DNA of 64,000 nt from Algihabitans albus (GTDB taxonomy: Bacteria > Pseudomonadota > Alphaproteobacteria > Kiloniellales > DSM-21159), in the NCBI RefSeq assembly GCF_003572205.1, contig NZ_QXNY01000003.1:496001-560000 (forward strand), given 5' to 3'. Below the pieces are notes generated by a model. It saw only the letters and a program-made list of their open reading frames with translations, was not told the DNA's origin and searched no databases. Below are positions 61,955-64,000 of this stretch, piece after piece. A program made the position numbers and the translations under genes. How positions within the stretch are numbered: the first letter of the stretch is position 1; each line of letters opens with the position of its first letter.

Positions 61955-62869
61955 ATGCAGGAGATTAGCAGCGTGGCGGTACTCGGTACCGGTCTGATGG
62001 GCCGCCCCATGGCCGAGCGGCTATTGGGGGCCCGCTTCTCCCTGCGTGTCTGGAATCGGACTCGCGCCAAGGCCGAGCCGCTGACCGAACTGGGTGCAAG
62101 ATTATGTGAGACACCGGGCGAGGCTGTCGAGGACGCCGACGTCATCATTACCATGCTCGAAAACGGCCCTGTGGTGACCGACGTCCTTTTCGCCAGCGAC
62201 CTGCTCTCCAAATCTGCGCCTGGAGCGCTGGTGATCGATATGTCTTCGATCCCGCCGTCCCTCGCCCGCGATCACGCAACCAGGCTGGCGGAGCGAGACC
62301 TGAGCCACTTGGACGCACCGGTCTCCGGCGGCACGGCCGGCGCCGCGGCAGGGACCCTGGCGATCATGGCTGGGGGCTCGCCCGAAGACTTCGCGAAGGC
62401 CGCACCACTGTTCGAGGCCATGGGACGAGCCACCCACGTGGGCCCTACTGGAGCCGGCCAGATGACGAAGCTCGCCAATCAAGCGATCGTTGCCGTCACC
62501 ATCGCAGCCGTCTCCGAAGGCTTGCTGCTGGCCGCCGCAGGCGGTGCCGATCCAGCCGCGGTCCGCGACGCGATCTCCGGCGGCTTTTGCGATAGTCGCA
62601 TTTTGGAGCTGCACGGCAAACGGATGATCGACCGTGACTGGATCCCGGGCGGCAAGTCCAGCACCCATCTCAAGGATATGAACACAGTTCTTGAGACGGC
62701 CGAAACGCTGAAACTCGACTTGCCATTGACCAAGGCGGTTCGAGATCAGTTGGCCGAACTGGTTGCGACGGACAAGGCCGAGACGGATCACGCGGCCTTG
62801 CTGCTTTGGCTCGAAGCACGCAATGCACCTCACAGGGTGGGTAACCTACCGGATCGTTTGCCTGCCTAG
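61955..62869 (+). CDS. Beta-hydroxyacid dehydrogenase family (HIBADH/GarR-like) oxidoreductase
   Basis: A 304-residue NAD(P)-dependent enzyme. The cofactor site VLGTGLMGRPMAERL is at the N-terminus. The substrate motif DAPVSGGTAGAAAGTLAIMAGG and the catalytic lysine in GPTGAGQMTKLANQAIV are conserved. It may act on 3-hydroxyisobutyrate, tartronate semialdehyde or a related acid, but the substrate is not decided by sequence. It follows groEL by 200 bp and looks independently transcribed. Confidence 0.92.
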   Translation: MQEISSVAVLGTGLMGRPMAERLLGARFSLRVWNRTRAKAEPLTELGARLCETPGEAVEDADVIITMLENGPVVTDVLFASDLLSKSAPGALVIDMSSIPPSLARDHATRLAERDLSHLDAPVSGGTAGAAAGTLAIMAGGSPEDFAKAAPLFEAMGRATHVGPTGAGQMTKLANQAIVAVTIAAVSEGLLLAAAGGADPAAVRDAISGGFCDSRILELHGKRMIDRDWIPGGKSSTHLKDMNTVLETAETLKLDLPLTKAVRDQLAELVATDKAETDHAALLLWLEARNAPHRVGNLPDRLPA

Positions 62870-63341
62870 AGCCGAATCGACTGAAGTCCGAACGCTTGGC
62901 TGAGCGCACTACGCTCGCGACTCCGTCTCTATTGGGTCGGTCGGAACGGATCGCACTCCAACGACGTGTCGAGCTTGCGAAGATCCGCGTCGCGGCTTCC
63001 TCGATTGGGTCTTTCGAAACGATCTAATACGACCTCAGGGCGCAGGAGACGGGGCGGAGTGGAAAAGGTTAGCCGCATCCCAAGCGTGCGCGCCAGCGAC
63101 GCCGTTCATGTTCGGCACGAGATATTACACAGTATTTACATAGAATGGTTTGAGCGGTTACGCAAAGCAGCTAGCTTCCAAAACATGCTCGCAGGCCGCG
63201 AAGAAAGAGCCGACGCGAACACGGGCGATCAAGGACCTGTAACCAGAGATTCTACCGTGGAAGGCACTTAACCGCGCCTGCTGCAGGAGAAAAAGCCAAG
63301 TTCAAAAGTTCCAGATTCGAGAGTTCAAGGAGGAACCAGTC
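62870..63341. other. 472-bp gap without a recognised gene
   Basis: No frame here has recognisable protein sequence. A direct repeat of about 20 bp with some mismatches (ATTGGGTCGGTCGGAACG at 62931 and ATTGGGTCTTTCGAAACG at 63004) is present. The last 30 bases hold an AAGGAGG ribosome site for the XRE gene; its promoter probably lies in the AT-richer part near 63120-63150. Confidence 0.4.
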
Positions 63342-63707
63342 ATGTATCATAAGACCGACGTTCACATCGGTCGCCGCGTTCGCGAGCGCCGGGTTGCCAT
63401 GGGCCTGAGCCAGTCGGAGTTGGCCGAAGGTCTCGGTATCAGCTTCCAGCAGGTTCAGAAGTACGAGAGCGGTGCCAACCGGATCAGCGGTAGCCGCATC
63501 TGGGATATCGCAACACTTCTGCGGGTGCCGGTCGGATTCTTTTTCGACGGCCTCGAGGTCAGTCTCGACCAGATGTCCGAAGACCAGGGCGAGCAACCGA
63601 TCGATCGACAAACCCTGGAAATCGCACGTGCCGTTAATAAGATCGAAGACGATACGCTGAAGAGCCAGCTCGTCCGTCTGGTCAAAGCCTGCGCGAAAAG
63701 CGCCTAG
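63342..63707 (+). CDS. XRE-family transcriptional regulator
   Basis: A 121-residue DNA-binding protein. The helix-turn-helix RRVRERRVAMGLSQSELAEGLGISFQQVQKYESGANRISGSRIWDIATLLRVPVGFFFDG is typical of a group very common in Alphaproteobacteria. The C-terminal half is helical and may dimerise. It has a strong ribosome site and is followed by two hairpins. Confidence 0.94.
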   Translation: MYHKTDVHIGRRVRERRVAMGLSQSELAEGLGISFQQVQKYESGANRISGSRIWDIATLLRVPVGFFFDGLEVSLDQMSEDQGEQPIDRQTLEIARAVNKIEDDTLKSQLVRLVKACAKSA

Positions 63708-63711
63708 GACA

Positions 63712-63728
63712 GACCGCAAGCTGCGGTC
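63712..63728 (+). other. Perfect 6-bp hairpin after XRE gene
   Basis: GACCGC and GCGGTC are exact inverted copies around AAGCT, five bases after the stop, immediately before a second hairpin with a T-run. It may be part of a composite terminator. Confidence 0.5.
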
Positions 63729-63768
63729 CAAAAGGGCCCGCTGGCATTCACCGGCGGGCCCCTTTTCG
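63729..63768 (+). terminator. Intrinsic terminator after XRE gene
   Basis: AAAAGGGCCCGCTGG pairs with CCGGCGGGCCCCTTTT with a small bulge around CATTCA, and a T-tract ends the stem. It is bidirectional in form. Confidence 0.8.
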
Positions 63769-63992
63769 ATCTGCACGCTCTGCGTTTAATGAGAACGGCC
63801 GGCTCTTGAAAGCGCAAGTCGGTTCAGAAGACCTGCAGGACAGCATCGGGGCAATTCGAATAGCCTGCGCTTCCTGTGTTATTTAGCGATTCCGCTGATA
63901 AAAACCCTGCGCCGGCCATTGGCAGCAATGCTCGACGCACCTGTCGAAGCCTTCCTTGAATTCTCCACACCGCAAGAACTGGACCTTGAGTC

Positions 63993-64000
63993 ATGAACGC
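63993..64000 (+). CDS. Start of a gene cut by the window edge
   Basis: ATGAACGC lies at the right edge and overlaps, as ATGA, the stop of a short open frame (63928-63996, beginning MLDAPVEAFLEF). Only two complete codons and part of a third are visible, so this is a guess based on the overlap and the position after a terminator. The short frame may be a leader or noise. Confidence 0.25.

Noticed and set aside
63712-63768. Possible CRISPR or repeat array after the XRE gene
   Set aside because: There are only two different hairpins; they form a terminator, not repeats with spacers.

Overview
The window is high-GC DNA from an alphaproteobacterium, most likely a marine or halophilic member of the Rhodospirillales/Kiloniellales type. 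This is inferred from gene content: a CpaA-F/TadBC pilus locus, DUF2336, an LdtR-like MarR regulator, a small alphaproteobacterial secreted protein with a GDIIIRRK tail, CIRCE-controlled groESL, and a Sox plus FccAB sulfur-oxidation set. No rRNA, tRNA, CRISPR array, prophage or insertion sequence was seen. Almost all of the window is ordinary chromosomal coding sequence with short gaps.

Layout. 1-7.8 kb (minus strand): an unrecognised protein cut by the window edge, then a catabolic/transport block read from right to left: class III aminotransferase, BKACE-type beta-keto acid cleavage enzyme, TAXI binding protein, fused TRAP permease and a UspF-like stress protein. 7.9-12 kb: apt and a large multi-PAS/GAF sensor kinase. 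12-17.4 kb: an amidase and a small secreted protein on the minus strand, then a tightly coupled plus-strand trio of amidase, gamma-glutamyltransferase-family enzyme and FatA/FatB-like acyl-ACP thioesterase. 17.4-23.7 kb: soxXYZAB plus a CcdA-like gene, with a SoxS-like thioredoxin and a haem-binding-like protein divergent from them. 23.8-29.4 kb: hslO-argF-argD behind two ABC-2 permeases, then recX. 29.5-39.2 kb: an exported metallo-beta-lactamase-fold protein, a pentapeptide-repeat protein, a sulfonate/nitrate-type ABC importer, a ClC protein with CBS domains, and LysR/aldo-keto reductase/exported hydroxypyruvate isomerase-like genes. 39.4-42.6 kb: trkH, then the flavocytochrome c sulfide dehydrogenase pair. 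43-45 kb: DUF2336 and the MarR regulator. 45-59.5 kb: a complete Tad (Flp) pilus locus with an fpr reductase inserted in it. 59.7-64 kb: groESL, a beta-hydroxyacid dehydrogenase, an XRE regulator, and the first bases of another gene.

How the parts work together. SoxXA, SoxYZ and SoxB, with the CcdA/thioredoxin pair to keep SoxYZ reduced, should oxidise thiosulfate. FccAB should oxidise sulfide. SoxCD is not in the window, so the sulfane sulfur may be handled elsewhere. The Tad locus supplies pilin, prepilin peptidase, secretin, motor, platform and three minor pilins. The most unusual signals are a CpaF ATPase whose N-terminal helical domain is duplicated, a TadE-type minor pilin carrying EF-hand-like calcium loops, a Flp pilin with a Gly-Glu repeat tail, the amidase/GGT/thioesterase trio whose GGT lacks the usual substrate-binding arginine, and a ClC protein with altered permeation residues. 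I did not find a clearly new defence or mobile system.
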